Positions 9,727 to 20,729 are shown, counted from the first letter of the stretch. The stretch: 64,000 nt of DNA from Pseudoxanthomonas sp. NC8 (GCA_025232375.1 CP060419.1:2417001-2481000), one strand, 5' to 3'. The notes: generated from the sequence alone by a model not told the origin. Numbers and translations are program-made.

Positions 9727-11843
9727 TCAGCCAGCGACCCCGGCGAGCACCCCGCTCTCCGCCTTGGCGCAGCCGCTGTTCCTGCACAACCCTTCCGCCA
9801 TGCATCACCAGCACGCGATCGGCGCTGGCGATGGTCTCCGGTCGGTGCGCCACGATCACCCGGGTCAGGGCAAGCCGCTGCACCGCGTCATTGACCGCGC
9901 GCTCGTTCATCACGTCCAGGTGGCTGGTCGCCTCGTCCAGGAACAGCAGCTTCGGTTCGCGATAGAGCGCGCGCGCCAGCACCACCCGCTGCTTCTGCCC
10001 ACCCGACAGGGAGCTGCCCATGTCGCCGATAAGGCTGTGGTAGCCCATCGGCATGGCGACGATCTCGTCATGCACCGCGGCCAGCCGCGCGGCCGCCTCG
10101 ATCCGCGCCTTGGTCGTAATGCGGGTCGAAGAACGAGATGTTGTCGGCAAGACTGCCGGCGAACAGCTGGTCGTCCTGCATGACCGCGCCGACGATCGCG
10201 CGCACGTTGCGCGGCCCGACCTTGCGCAGGTCGTAGCCGCCGACGCGGATCGTGCCCGTGGTCGGCCTGAGCAGGCCCAGCATGATCTTGACCAGGGTGG
10301 TCTTTCCGCAACCGGACGCGCCGACCAGCGCCACCGACTCCCCGGGCTCGACCGTGAAGCTGCACTCGCTCAGCACCCACGGCTCGCCCTCGCCGTAGCG
10401 GAACGAGAGATTCTCCACCTCGATGCGCGTGTCCGGCGGCGGCGGCAGCTCCGCGGGTCCGCGATCGTCGTCCGGCGGACACAGCACGATGTCGGTAAGG
10501 CGCTCCCCGTGCAGGCGCAGCATGCGGAATTCCATCCACCTGTCGATCAGCGCCGAGGCCCGCGCGGCGAACTGGTCCTTGTAGGGCAGGTAGGCGATCA
10601 GCATGCCGACCGAGAACACGCTGTCCATCGCCAGGGGTGGCACCGATCCAGACCACGGCGATGCGCTCGATGCCGAACACCAGCTGGCTGGCGCTACCGA
10701 AGCCCAGCCCCATCCGCGCCAGCCGGACCTCGTTGTTGACCGTGTCGACCATCAGGTTCTCGTAGGTCGAGCGACGCCCGGGCTCCTCGCCGGCCACCTT
10801 CAGGCTCTGCATCCCGCGCAACGACTCCAGCAGGTGGCTCTCCTGCCGGGCCGCCGCCACCAGCTGCCGCTCCGTCCCGTCGCGCAGCGGCCGGTACGCC
10901 AGCCAGCGGATGCCGAAGTACAGCGCCACCGCCGACAGCGTCACCAGGGCCAGCTTCCCGCTGTAGACCAGCATCAGGCCCAGCGTGACCACCGCCATCA
11001 GCCCGTCGATGAGCGCCTCGACGAAACTGGTGGTCAGCGTGTGCTGGATCGCCTGCACCGACGACATGCGCGAGGTCACGTCGCCCAGGTGGCGTTTCTC
11101 GAAGAAGTCCAGGGGCAGCCGCAGCAGGTGCGCGAACACGTTCCCCGTCCACTGCAGGCCAAGCCGCGAGGACAGGAACACCACCGACCAGCCGCGCAGC
11201 AGGCCGATGCCGATCTGCAGCAGCAGCGCCAGCCCGAACCCTGGGCCCAGCACCGCCAGCAGGTCGCGGTCGGCGGAGACCAGCACCTGATCCACCACCC
11301 ACTGCATGAAGAACGGCGCGAGGATTACGAATACCTGCAACGCGGCAGACAGCAGCAGGATCTGCCCGAGCGCCGGCCACAGCCCGCGTACGGGCCCGGT
11401 CAGCTGGCCAACCGAAAACGCGGGGACCGCCTTCCGCGGCTTGAAGTCATGCCCGGGGAGAGCTCCAGCGCCACGCCGGTGAAATGCCCGGAAAACTCCT
11501 TGAAGTCCAGCGTGCGCTCGCCGAAGGCCGGGTCGAAGACCGTCGCCTTCGACCTGCCGACCCTGGCCAGCACCACGAAATGGTTCAGGTCCCAATGCAG
11601 GATGCACGGCAGCGTGAGCCTGCCCAGGTCGTCCATGTCCAGGCGCAACGGGCGGGTGGAAAACCCCAGCGCCCTGGGCGACATGGATCAGCTGGTTGAG
11701 CCTTAGCACCCTTGAGCGACATCGGAAAGCGGCGGCAGTTCGGCCAGCCCGACATGCAGCCCGTGCGCACTGGCCACCATCGCAATCGATGCGAGGCCGC
11801 ATTCGGCCGACTCGGATTGGAGCGTTGCAATGATTTTCGACAT
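9727..11843 (-). CDS. C39-peptidase ABC exporter (bacteriocin/double-glycine type)
   Basis: Inner-membrane ABC transporter that cleaves a leader peptide and exports its cargo. Domain order: C39 peptidase at the N-terminus with catalytic Cys in QSESAECGLASIAMVA, His in CILHWDLNHFVVL and Asp in VFDPAFG; about six TM helices (ILLLSAALQVFVILAPFFMQ and others); then an ATPase with Walker A GASGCGKTT, signature LSGGQKQR and Walker B LLFLDEATSHLD. Length is about 705 residues, normal for CvaB/RaxB. The start at 11843 follows a GGAGG site. Frame breaks lie near 11705, 11455, 10635, 10129 and 9763; the last two read CCAAGG for an expected CCAGG. Repairing the last gives the natural stop at 9727. The HlyD partner lies upstream on the same strand. 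Confidence 0.92.
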
Positions 11844-12080
11844 GGGGTTCCGGGCACCCTCCTGGACAGCCGGGAAACAACACAGACGCTGGAGTCGAGC
11901 CGTGCCGGACGTGGCAGCCGGGCGCCGGATCTCCACATCGACGACACCGGCAAATCGCCGGATCACCGCGGGACCACCGGCACGACCCGCTCGAGCAGCC
12001 GTTTCCCGGCGACTATTTTCTATCGCACGCTGACAGGGGCACGGCCCGCGGCAGGTCCATCGCGAACCGGAACCCGCAGC

Positions 12081-13346
12081 TCAGTCATTCCCGATCCTTC
12101 CCTTGAGCGAATACAACGGCTCGAACACCCATTCGATCAGCCGACGCCTCTCGCCGAGGATGTCGGCATCCAGCACCATGCCGGGCTTCAGTGGCTCCTC
12201 CCTGCCGAAGGCGGTGACCGCCTGCCGCGCAAGCGCGACGGTTACGCGGTAGTACGGCTCTGCCGCCTGCGCCGCGGCCGGCCAGCGCGCCGGGCTCGCC
12301 GCCGCCCAGCGCACTTCGGCTGATCCGCACCACCCGGCCGCGGTGGTGCCCGAACTTCTGGTACGGAAACGCCTGGTAGCGCAGCAGGACGGCATCGCCC
12401 GGCTCGATGAAGGCGATCGCGCGACTGGGCACGAGAAGTTCGGCCTCGAGTCCGTCCTCTTGCGGCAGCAGGCTCAGCAGCGGCTGCCCGGCCTGCACGG
12501 CCTGGCCCGGCTTGACCAGCTGCGCCGATACCGATCCGGTGACCGGCGCGTTGATGGTGAGCGCACCACGCGCCTGCGTTTCCACCCGTTCCTGTTCGAG
12601 CTGGGCCAGTTCGCGCTCCAGGCCGGCGTCGCCGGCCCGACCCTACCCGGCAGCTCCTGGATCGATTGCTGCAGTTGCGTGATCGTCCGGCGGACGGCGA
12701 TGGTATGGCGCTGCAGCGCCTGCATCTCGCCTTGCCACGACAGCGCATTGGATTCCTGCTGCTTGATCTGCAGCAGGCTCACGTAGCGCTCGCCTTCCAG
12801 CTGCCTGAGCCGCTGCAGGGTTTCCTCGGCGATGCGGATCTGCGCGCCGCGCGTAGCGGCTTCGGCTTCGAGCTGTGCCAGCTCCTGCCGGGCCACGGCC
12901 AGCTGCGCGCGCAATCCGGCGCCCCGGGTTTCCAGCAGCTCGCGCTGCGCGTCCTGTCCCTCGATCAGGCTTTCGCGGCGCCGGGCGAGCCGCTGCTCGA
13001 GGGCGACCAGCGTGTCGCCTTCGGCGACCGTGGCGCGCGGCACGGTGACAACGGCGAGCACCTGCCCGTTGCGCACCCGATCCCCTTCGACCGCGTCCAG
13101 CCGCGAAACAATCCCCGTCGCCGGCGCCAGCACCGTGGACAGGCCCTTCGAGGGCACCAGCTGCCCGGTGACGGTGGAACGTCGCGTGTAGGTGCCCAGC
13201 ACCAGGAACAGGGCGACGAGCGTCGCCGCCAGCGCCGCGGCCAGGGTCAACCACCAGAGCCCCGTCGGCCGGGCGAGCGAGATCCCGCCCAGCCAGCCGC
13301 GACGCTTCGCCTCCAGTGCCTCCCTGCGGAACAACTCGTGGTTCAT
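12081..13346 (-). CDS. HlyD-family secretion adaptor (CvaA/RaxA type)
   Basis: Periplasmic adaptor that pairs with the C39 ABC exporter 240 bases downstream. N-terminal FRREALEAKRRGWLGGISL, then one TM helix (LTLAAALAATLVALFLVLG) and the classic GTYTRRSTVTGQLVPSKG that follows the anchor in CvaA homologues. Next come a lipoyl half, a long Glu/Arg/Gln-rich coiled coil (about residues 100-220), the second lipoyl half (INAPVTGSVSAQLVKPGQAV) and a beta-barrel ending near LKPGMVLDADILGERRRLI. Frame breaks occur near 12640 and 12265. Length is about 421 residues, normal for the family. Confidence 0.9.
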
Positions 13347-13676
13347 GCGAAGGCGCTATCAGGCCATGTCGAGGGAAGAGCCTCCCATCGACCCGCGGCG
13401 GGCCTCAATCGGGAAACACACTGCTGGCGTGTCAGCCCTTTCTGATCGCGCGCATGCGATGTCCGCGCGGCACCGCCTTGCAGGGCCCGCGTGCAGGCAT
13501 GTGGAAACAGACCCGGGTACGCGCCGCTTGCCGGACCGCGCCACCCCCATCGACGGCCGCGTGGTCCGGCGGACGTTGCGCGCGGCGCTCCGGCGTCGTA
13601 TCGCCACGCGCACAGTCCACGCCGGGCCGGACGCTGCCGGCTCAAGCCCCGCGCGGTCGGCCACGCCGGCCGGGCT
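13347..13676. other. intergenic region upstream of the secretion operon
   Basis: A stretch of 330 bases between the HlyD start and the dapA stop. I looked for a double-glycine leader peptide on both strands and found none. The overlapping short frames are Arg/Ala/Pro-rich. No tRNA is present. Confidence 0.5.
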
Positions 13677-14578
13677 TCAACCCGCCAGCAGCCCCGCTTC
13701 GCGCAGTGCCGCTTCCACCTTGGCCTGGTTGCCCGGCTCCAGCTCGGTCATCGGCAGGCGCAGGGTGCCGCCGCAGCGGCCGAGGCGGGCCAGGGCCCAC
13801 TTCACCGGAATCGGGTTGGCCTCGACGAACAGCTGCCGGTGCAGCGGCAGCAGCCGGCGCTGGATGGCCGTGGCGGTCGCGATGTCGCCCGCCAGCGCCG
13901 CCACGCACAGCTCGTGCATCAGCCGCGGCGCGACGTTGGCGGTGACGCTGACGTTGCCATGGCCGCCCAGCAGGATCAGCGCCACCGCGGTGGCATCGTC
14001 GCCCGAGTAGATGGCGAAGCCTTCCGGCGCCTCGCGGATCAGCCACTGCGCGCGCTCCGGGTTGCCGGTGGCTTCCTTGATGCCGACGATCCCCGGCACC
14101 TGCGCCAGGCGCAGCACGGTGTCGTGCTGCAGGTCGGCCACGGTGCGGGTAAGACGTTGTACAGCACGATCGGCAGGTCGCCGGTGGCCTCGGCGATCGC
14201 GCGGAAATGGCGGTACTGCCCTTATGGCCGGGCTTGTTGTAGTACGGCACGACCTGCAGCTGGCTGCTGGCGCCGACCCTGGCGCGCGAACTGCGCCAGC
14301 GCGATCGCCTCGGCGGTGGAATTGCCGCCGCAGCCGGCCATCACCGGCACGCGCCCGGCCGCCTGTTCCACCGCCACGCGGATGATCTCGCAGTGCTCCT
14401 CCACGTCCACCGTCGGCGACTCGCCGGTGGTGCCGACCACGCCGACGCAGTCGGTGCCCTCGGCCACGTGCCAGTCGATCAGCCGGCGCAGCGCGTCGTA
14501 GTCGACGCTGCCGTCCTCGTGCATTGGCGTGACGAGGGCGACGATGCTGCCGCGGAGGGAGGGAGAGGAAACAGTCAT
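13677..14578 (-). CDS. dapA: 4-hydroxy-tetrahydrodipicolinate synthase
   Basis: First committed enzyme of lysine and diaminopimelate synthesis, condensing pyruvate with aspartate semialdehyde. The N-terminus [19 protein letters not shown], the pyruvate-binding [11 protein letters not shown], the Schiff-base lysine in [13 protein letters not shown] and the loop [11 protein letters not shown] are all diagnostic. About 300 residues. Three frame breaks cluster in the middle (near 14278, 14221 and 14147), covering the region that should carry the PYYNKP and YNVPGRT motifs; the residues on each side match, so the gene is likely whole. The ATG at 14578 gives the normal length. It stands alone, with an intergenic gap to the YczE gene. 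Confidence 0.94.
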
Positions 14579-14780
14579 GTCGGTATCGGAATGCAGGAGC
14601 CGGTCGAAGGCGCAGATTCTAGTCGGATGCGCGCCGCATTCCTTCGCGCCGGCCGCGCCGCGCGGATGATTTCAACGGAAACCTTGGCCGGTACGAGGCA
14701 TCGAGGCCGCGTGCGCCTCAGGCGTGGCACGTCCCTGTGCCACCTGCACCCGGGGGCGCTTTGCCTTCCTTGAACAGGGT

Positions 14781-14806
14781 GCGCCGCGCCGGTTCCGGCG
14801 CGGCGC
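14781..14806 (-). terminator. hairpin just downstream of the YczE gene
   Basis: A perfect 12-bp inverted repeat (GCGCCGCGCCGG and its complement) with a two-base loop starts 5 bases beyond the stop of the minus-strand membrane gene. The stem is entirely G/C. No clear T-run follows on the minus strand, so Rho-independent function is probable but not certain. Confidence 0.5.
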
Positions 14807-14811
14807 GGTGG

Positions 14812-15498
14812 TCAGCCCGCCTCGCCGGACACCGCGGTGCGATCGGCCGGCGGCTCCAGCCGCACCATAAGGTAACGCAGGAAGAACTGGGTCAACGGAC
14901 CCACGCCGAACGCGAAGACCACCGTGCCCACGCCGACGGTGCCGCCCAGCAGCACGCCCACGGCCAGTACGCAGACCTCGATCAGGGTGCGCACGCGACG
15001 CAGGGGCCAGCCGGTGCGCCGGGTCAGGCCGGTCATCAGGCCATCGCGTGGCCCCGGCCCCAGCTGGGCGCCGACGTACAACGCGGTGGCCAGTGCACAC
15101 AGGACCACGCCGGCCAGCAGGTAGGCCACGCGCAGCGGCAGAGTGTCGGGCGTGTCCAGCCAGCCCAGCTGCAGGCCCGCGAACGGCCCCAGCAGCAGGG
15201 CGTTGGCCACCGTGCCCAGGCCCGGCATCTGCCGCAGGGGAATCCAGGCCAGCAGCACCGCGATGGCGGCGATCACCATGACCAAGCCGAAGGACATCGA
15301 CAGCTGCCGCGACAGGCCCAGGTGGAGCACGTCCCACGGCGAGGCGCCGATCGCGCCCTCGACCACCAGGGCGATGGCCAGTCCGTAGAGCCACAGGCCA
15401 ACCAGCAGGCGCAGCAGGCGTTGCGGCAGGCGCCCGGCGCGCAGTTGCGCGAGCGGACCGAGGTTGACGAGGCCAATCGGGGAGGTCTGGGCGTTCAT
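14812..15498 (-). CDS. YczE/YyaS/YitT-type integral membrane protein
   Basis: An intact 228-residue polytopic membrane protein starting at MNAQTSPIGLVNLG. About five hydrophobic helices are visible, with the family-typical segments LVVEGAIGASPWDVLHLGL and LGPGPRDGLMTGLTRRTGW. The frame is open further upstream, but the ATG at 15498 avoids overlap with the divergent regulator. In many bacteria this family sits beside, and is often controlled by, a MocR/GntR regulator; here such a gene lies head to head only 61 bases away. The transported compound is unknown. Confidence 0.8.
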   Translation of the reverse strand: MNAQTSPIGLVNLGPLAQLRAGRLPQRLLRLLVGLWLYGLAIALVVEGAIGASPWDVLHLGLSRQLSMSFGLVMVIAAIAVLLAWIPLRQMPGLGTVANALLLGPFAGLQLGWLDTPDTLPLRVAYLLAGVVLCALATALYVGAQLGPGPRDGLMTGLTRRTGWPLRRVRTLIEVCVLAVGVLLGGTVGVGTVVFAFGVGPLTQFFLRYLMVRLEPPADRTAVSGEAG

Positions 15499-15517
15499 GC
15501 AGGCTAGGATGCCGAAT

Positions 15518-15542
15518 ATTGGACTCTCCACACATATCCAAT
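15518..15542. promoter_or_regulatory. inverted repeat in the YczE-MocR divergent promoter
   Basis: ATTGGA and its complement TCCAAT, separated by 13 bases, lie midway in the 61-base region between the two divergent starts. The repeat is in the only A/T-rich part of that gap. It is a good candidate for the operator of the adjacent MocR-type regulator. Confidence 0.5.
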
Positions 15543-15559
15543 CGTGCGATAGTGGCCTC

Positions 15560-16969
15560 ATGAACCGCTCCATTGCCCCCGAGCGCTTGGCCAGCCTGGT
15601 CGGCCCCTTCCATCGCGACCCCGCCTACCGCGGCCTGTCTTAAGGCCCTGCAGGCGCTGATCGGCGACGGCCGCATCCCGATCGGCACGCGCCTGCCCAG
15701 CGAGCGCGCGGTCACCGCCGCGCTGGACGTATCGCGCACCACCGTCACCCGCGCCTACGCCGAGCTGGTCGCCAGCGGCTTCGCGAGCGCGCGCCAGGGG
15801 GCGCAGGCACCTTCGCCGCGGTCCCGCCGGAACGCGAACGCGCGCACCGCCACGTCCTGCAGTCGCCGGCCGCGGCCACGGCCGGCGACGCCATCGACCT
15901 GACCTGCGCCGCGACCTCCGCGCCCTGCGGTATCGAACAGGCCTACGCGCGCGCCCTGGCCGCGCTTCCCGCCTACCTGGGCACCGACGGCTACCTGCCG
16001 GCGGGCCTGCCGCTGCTGCGCGAGCGCATCGCCGCCTCGTTCGCGCGGCGCGGGCTGGCCACGGATGCGGAGCAGATCGTGGTCACCTCCGGCGCGCTGC
16101 CGGCGCTGGCCATCGTCGCCCGCGCACTGTCGCGTCCCGGCGACCGGATCGCACTGGAATCGCCCGGCTACTCCAACGCGATCGAAGCGCTGCGGCTGGG
16201 CGGCGCGCGACTGGTGTCCTCGCCGCTGGCCGACCCGCTCGGCGAAACCGGCTGGGACATCGAAGGCATCGAGGCCACCCTGCGCCAGACCTCGCCACAC
16301 CTGGCCTACCTGATTCCCGATTTCCAGAACCCGACCGGCTTCCTGATGGATGACGCGCTGCGCGCGCGCTACGCCGCCGCGCTGGGCGCCACCCGCACCG
16401 TGCCGATCGTCGATGAGACCCTGCAGCCCACCGCCCTGTCCGCGGCGCCAATGCCGGCGCCGTTCGCCGCGCACGCGGCGACGGCGATCACCCTCGGCAG
16501 CGCCTCCAAGCTGTTCTGGGCCGGCCTGCGCGTGGGCTGGATCCGCGCCCCGCGCGAACTGGTCGAGCGCATCCTCGCCACCCGCATGCAGATGGACCTG
16601 GGCACCTCGCTGTTCGACCAGCTGGTGGTCGCCGACCTGCTGCAGGCGCCGGACCCGTTCGCGTCGCGCCGCGACGACATGCGCCAGCGCCGCGACGCGC
16701 TGGCCGGGGCGGTGCGCCAGCATCTGCCGGACTGGCGCTTCCGCCTGCCCGACGGCGGCCTCAGCCTGTGGCTGCAGCTGCCGCACGGCAGTGCCACGCG
16801 GCTGGCCGCGGAAGCGGAACAGCGCGGCGTGCACGTGGTGCCCGGACCGGTATTCAGCGTCGAAGGCGGGCTGGACCACTGGCTGCGCCTGCCCTACACC
16901 CGCCCGGGCGAACAGCTGGTCGAGGCGGTGCGGCACCTCGCCCATGCCCTGGGCGAAGGTGGCGGATGA
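15560..16969 (+). CDS. MocR-family (GntR-aminotransferase) transcriptional regulator
   Basis: PLP-dependent regulator of about 470 residues. The N-terminal winged helix reads LPSERAVTAALDVSRTTVTR; the C-terminal part is an aminotransferase-like fold with YLIPDFQNPTGF, the PLP-lysine segment GSASKLFWAGLRVGW, and the closing arginine region WLRLPYTRPGEQL. Frame breaks are near 15643, between the first helix and the HTH, and near 15800 in the linker; the regulator is otherwise continuous. MocR proteins commonly sense PLP or amino compounds and act on a divergently transcribed gene; the YczE-type membrane gene is the obvious candidate. Confidence 0.88.
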
Positions 16970-17180
16970 ACCGGATCCGGGACGCGCGCAGTCGCGGCCG
17001 GTGATCGCCTGAGCCGCGCGTCCAGCCCCTGCGCCGCGGGTCCCGACGTGCGTCTCCCTGCCGGCGTTCGCTCGCGGGTCGCGCCCCGCCGCGCAGGCCA
17101 CGCGCGGCGGCAATCGGGTGCCGCGCCGCCCGCGTCGTTCCGCGCTAGCATGCAGTCCCTCCCCCTCCCGGCAGTTCACC

Positions 17181-18013
17181 ATGCCTTCCTCCGACGGAAG
17201 CAGGCTGGGCCGTCTCCTCCTGCGGGAATGCGTGGTGGCGATCGAAGCGCTGGCAGCCGCCGTCAACGATGTGCACGTGCACGTGCACGCGGCACGCAAG
17301 GCGATCCGTCGCGCCCGCTCGCTGGCCGCGCTGGCCGGGTCGCGGTTCAACCTCGAAACCGCCGACGAACTCCTGCACCGGGTGGGCGACAGCCTCGGCG
17401 CGCTGCGCGACGCGCATGTCGTCGCCCTGGTCGCCGCCGGCCTTGGCCAGCGGTCCACCGGTACCGGCTGGGAAAACGCCGCCGATCGACTCGCAAGCCG
17501 CGCCGACCGCCTTACTAAGGCGCGAACTGGCGGCCGATCCGGGTTTCGCCAGCCGGCGCCGGACGCTCCGGCGCGCGGCCCGGCTGCTGCAAGCGCCGCC
17601 CCTGGTCCACGCTGACCGAATCCGACATCCGCGAAGGGCTGGTACGCCAGAGCCGCCGCACCCACAAGGCCGCGCGCCGCGCAGACAAGCATCCCGAGCC
17701 GGAGAACCTCCATCGCTGGCGCCGCCGCGTACGTCGCCTGCGCATGCAGGTCGATGCGCTGGACCACCTGAAGATCGATGCGCTCGACCACGATCCGGCG
17801 ATATCGAAGCGGCTGCACCGGCTGGCCGATGAACTCGGCGCGCACCAGGACCTCGCCGTGCTGGCCAATGCGCTGCGCCACATGCGCAGCCTGGAGGACC
17901 GCAGGCAACTGCTGGAGCAGCTGCAACCGGAGCACGGCGGAATCCGGCCGCCCCGGGCCGCGCCCCGGCCACGCGGCGAACGCTCGCGGCCGCATCCCCA
18001 GCACCTGGGATAG
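17181..18013 (+). CDS. CHAD domain protein
   Basis: All-helical cytoplasmic protein with conserved histidines, a family linked to polyphosphate binding. The ATG at 17181 gives MPSSDGSRLGRLLLREC. The first CHAD half has the core VHVHVHAARKAIRRARSL, in which basic residues repeat on one helix face; the second half has the matching ENLHRWRRRVRRLRMQ and LADELGAHQDLAVL. Frame breaks near 17515 (the odd CCTTACTAAGGC) and 17590 separate the two halves, and the Pro/Arg-rich end (after about 17935) suggests one more. The DNA at 17271-17288 is an alternating GTGCAC run encoding the His/Val repeat. No partner gene (for example ppk) is adjacent. Confidence 0.75.
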
Positions 18014-18159
18014 GCTGCGGCCGCTTCCTCATGGTCGACGGCGCGGGCGATCCGGACGACTCGCCCGCCTATGCCGCGACCGGCGCAGGCGGGCGCGTCC
18101 CGTCGGGACAGGATCGACGACGCGAAGGACGCCGGTCGATCCACAGCTGCCGCAGCCGC

Positions 18160-19647
18160 TCAGCGCGCCTTGGCGGCCTCGACCATAAGGTCCAGCCGGT
18201 CCCGCAGGGGATCGGGCCCGACCACCGGCCCGGCCACGGTGAAGTCGTTGAGCACTTCGTTGCCCGGCGCGAACGCCTGCCAGCCCGGGGTGCCGGTCCT
18301 GGCGAAACGCACCCAGGTGTCGTGCACCGCATCCACCGCCTGGCGGTCCTCCGCCGAAGCGTCCCGGTTCGCCGTGCCGAAGACATACGGCAACTCCGCG
18401 GCGTGGTGCGCGCCGGACACGCTGGCGCGATCGCGGGTGGCCACGTAGGAGAACCGGTATTATTGGGAGGGCTGGTGCTGGCGCGCGTAGTAGCGCGCCG
18501 GCTCGACGTTGCCGGCATCGGAGGTGATCCGGACCAGCGACTCGACCGGACCGGCGTGCTCGATGCCGTAGACACGACGTGCCGCATCCGCCTGGGCCGG
18601 ATAGGCGGCAAGCAGGCCGTCCAGTCGTTGCCTGGCTTCTTCCGCCGGCATGTGGCCCATCGCTCCCTCTTCGCGATCATTGGCACCGATAGGAACGGCA
18701 CCGGCGCCGTACGACCCGCCGCGAAGGCGGCGGCGGCCGGCTGCTCGGCCATGGTCGTTCCGTCTAGCATCGGGCCCGCGTAGGTGTTCTCGCGCGGGAT
18801 GCCGACGATCACGTCCGCCGGCAGCGCGCGCAGTGCGGAGATGTCGGCGGCACCCGCCGCCCGCGCCAGCCGTTCGCCTGCCGCGACCGCGTCGACCAGG
18901 CGCTCGGCCTGCGACTCGCCCGCCGACTGGCTGATGGCACCGGCGAACAGGCCGCGGGCCCCGGGCGACGCCATCAGCACCGTCACCGCCATGCCTCCGG
19001 AGGACTCGCCCATCAGGGTCACGCGGGCGGGATCGCCACCGAAGGCGGCGATGTTGTCGCGGACCCAGTGCAGCACCGCGATCATGTCCATGTAGCCGAA
19101 ATTTCCGCCCCCGGCAACTGCGGATGCGCGAAGAAGCCCAGTTGGCCGAGACGGTAGTTGAGCGTGACCAGCACCACGCCGTCGCGGGCGAAACGCGAGC
19201 CGTCGAACGTGGGCTGGGAGCCGCTGCCCGCGATGATGCCGCCGCCGCCATGTATCCAGACGGCGACGGGCAGGTTTTTGCCGCCCTGCGGCGCCCAGAC
19301 GTTCAGGGTGAGGCAGTCCTCGGACTGCGGCACCTCGCCCACCCACGGCATGGGGGTTGCGGGCAGGCCGGATCGGATCGGGTGGCGTCCCTCGCGGCCT
19401 GCCACGGGACGACCGGCTGCGGAGGACGCCAGCGCAGCGGACCGACCGGTGGCGCCGCATACGGAATGCCCTTGAAAGCCATGACGCCGTCCAAGGTCGC
19501 GCCGCGCACGGGGCCCGAACCGGTGAGCCGTTCCGGTACGGCTTCGGCGCTTCCCGCGAGCAGCGCCCCCAGCAGGAGCACCGGCGGCACCACGCCCCGG
19601 CGCAGCAGGACAGCAGGACGATCGGAATTCTTGTCGCGCTTCGGCAT
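18160..19647 (-). CDS. secreted type-B carboxylesterase
   Basis: Exported esterase of the alpha/beta hydrolase fold, about 495 residues. The signal peptide is seen in [21 protein letters not shown]. It is followed by [19 protein letters not shown], the cysteine-region [12 protein letters not shown], the oxyanion-hole WIHGGGG, and the nucleophile elbow [13 protein letters not shown]. Frame breaks lie near 19370, 19100, 18690 and 18460. The start at 19647 has a GGAGG site eight bases upstream. The substrate cannot be deduced; family members hydrolyse many carboxylic esters. Confidence 0.88.
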
Positions 19648-19875
19648 GGACACCTCCGTGGAAAGGAGCGCCATGGTGGGTACCGCCAAAGCAGCCCGGC
19701 AAGGCGATGCGACCAATCGCGGCCTGCGGGGAATGAAACACGGAACGCCGCGACGAAGCCAGCGACCTGTGGCCCGCGCTGCGCGGCTCGGCCGCCCGGG
19801 CACGCCGACACCCTGCACCGCGGGCATGGGATCACGGGCCATCCCGGCGTTTCCGGACGCGCTCGCGATGTGGGA

Positions 19876-20424
19876 CTAGCGCGCGATGCCCGGCCAGCTC
19901 GTGTGATGCGTCGACGCGTACCACTGTTGCGCCCGCGACAGCGCCTCGGGCTTCGTCAGGCCGGGCCCGGCAAAGAAGAACCAGCGTACGTCGCCCTCGC
20001 GACTCGCTTGCTCATGCACCAGGCGGTAGGCATCCAGGCGCGCGTCCGTGTCGGGATCCAGGCGGCCTCGCACGTATTCCACGCCTTCCAGTGAAATGAC
20101 CAGGAGATGCTGCTCACGGCCGCGAGGCCTGTGCGCCCGCATGCCACTGGATCGCCCCCACGTGGCGCGTGGGCAACACGATGCGCCGGTATGCGCAGGA
20201 ACGTCCGGACTGGAAGTGGATCCCGCCCGCCGGTTGCCCGCCCATCTGCGCAGTGGCGCAGTGGACGACGCTGGCCTGCGCCATCGCCAGCAGCGGTTCC
20301 GGCGCGTCGCCCGGAATGGGCCAGCCCTCATTCTCGGCGCACTGCACCGCACGATCCTGCAACGCATTGGCGACGCCCTGGAACGGGGATTCGCTCGCGA
20401 CGACGCGATGTCGCTTGATGTTCA
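19876..20424 (-). CDS. hypothetical protein, unrecognised
   Basis: I do not recognise this protein. About 182 residues, starting MNIKRHRVVASESPFQGVAN at 20424 behind a GGAGGT ribosome site. No signal peptide or membrane helix. The first half contains two cysteines and several histidines; the second half reads HLLVISLEGVEYVRGRLDPD and later WFFFAGPGLTKPEALSRAQQ, with mixed alpha/beta character. One frame break lies near 20120-20150. The strong ribosome site and the balanced amino-acid composition support a real gene. Confidence 0.6.
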
Positions 20425-20729
20425 TGTGACCTCCGGCGAACTGTGCAAGCCGGCACACGGCGGGCGCGGAAGGTAACCGGCATCGGAATCACGCGTGGAG
20501 CCACGCTAGCACACCGCCATGATGCGTGGCGCTGTTCGAAAAACGCATCACGCGACGGTAACGACGAAGGGCGCACGGTGCCTTCGCTACGGTGCAATAC
20601 CGTATCGGCTGCTCAGCCGCGCTCCACTTCCCGCCCACTCTCCGCATTGAGCTCGTGCCTGGCATTTCGCCAGGCTACGGCCTTGGCCGTCCGCTTGACC
20701 CGAAACGGGTCCATTCCCCGGGAATTCCC
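20425..20729. other. intergenic region between divergent genes
   Basis: A 305-base divergent region. It contains one tidy hairpin at 20658-20674 (CCTGGC, loop ATTTC, GCCAGG) and the palindrome GGAATTCC just before the fasciclin start. No gene is visible. Confidence 0.45.

Noticed and set aside
11844..12080. Exported peptide precursor between the HlyD and ABC genes
   Set aside because: The only short frame (15 codons on the minus strand, starting MDLPRAVPLSA) has no double-glycine leader and no ribosome site.
13359..13664. Minus-strand frame beginning MADRAGLEPAASG, which hints at a tRNA on the other strand
   Set aside because: Such translations often arise opposite a tRNA T-arm, but here the T-arm stem does not pair and no acceptor stem or anticodon arm can be drawn.
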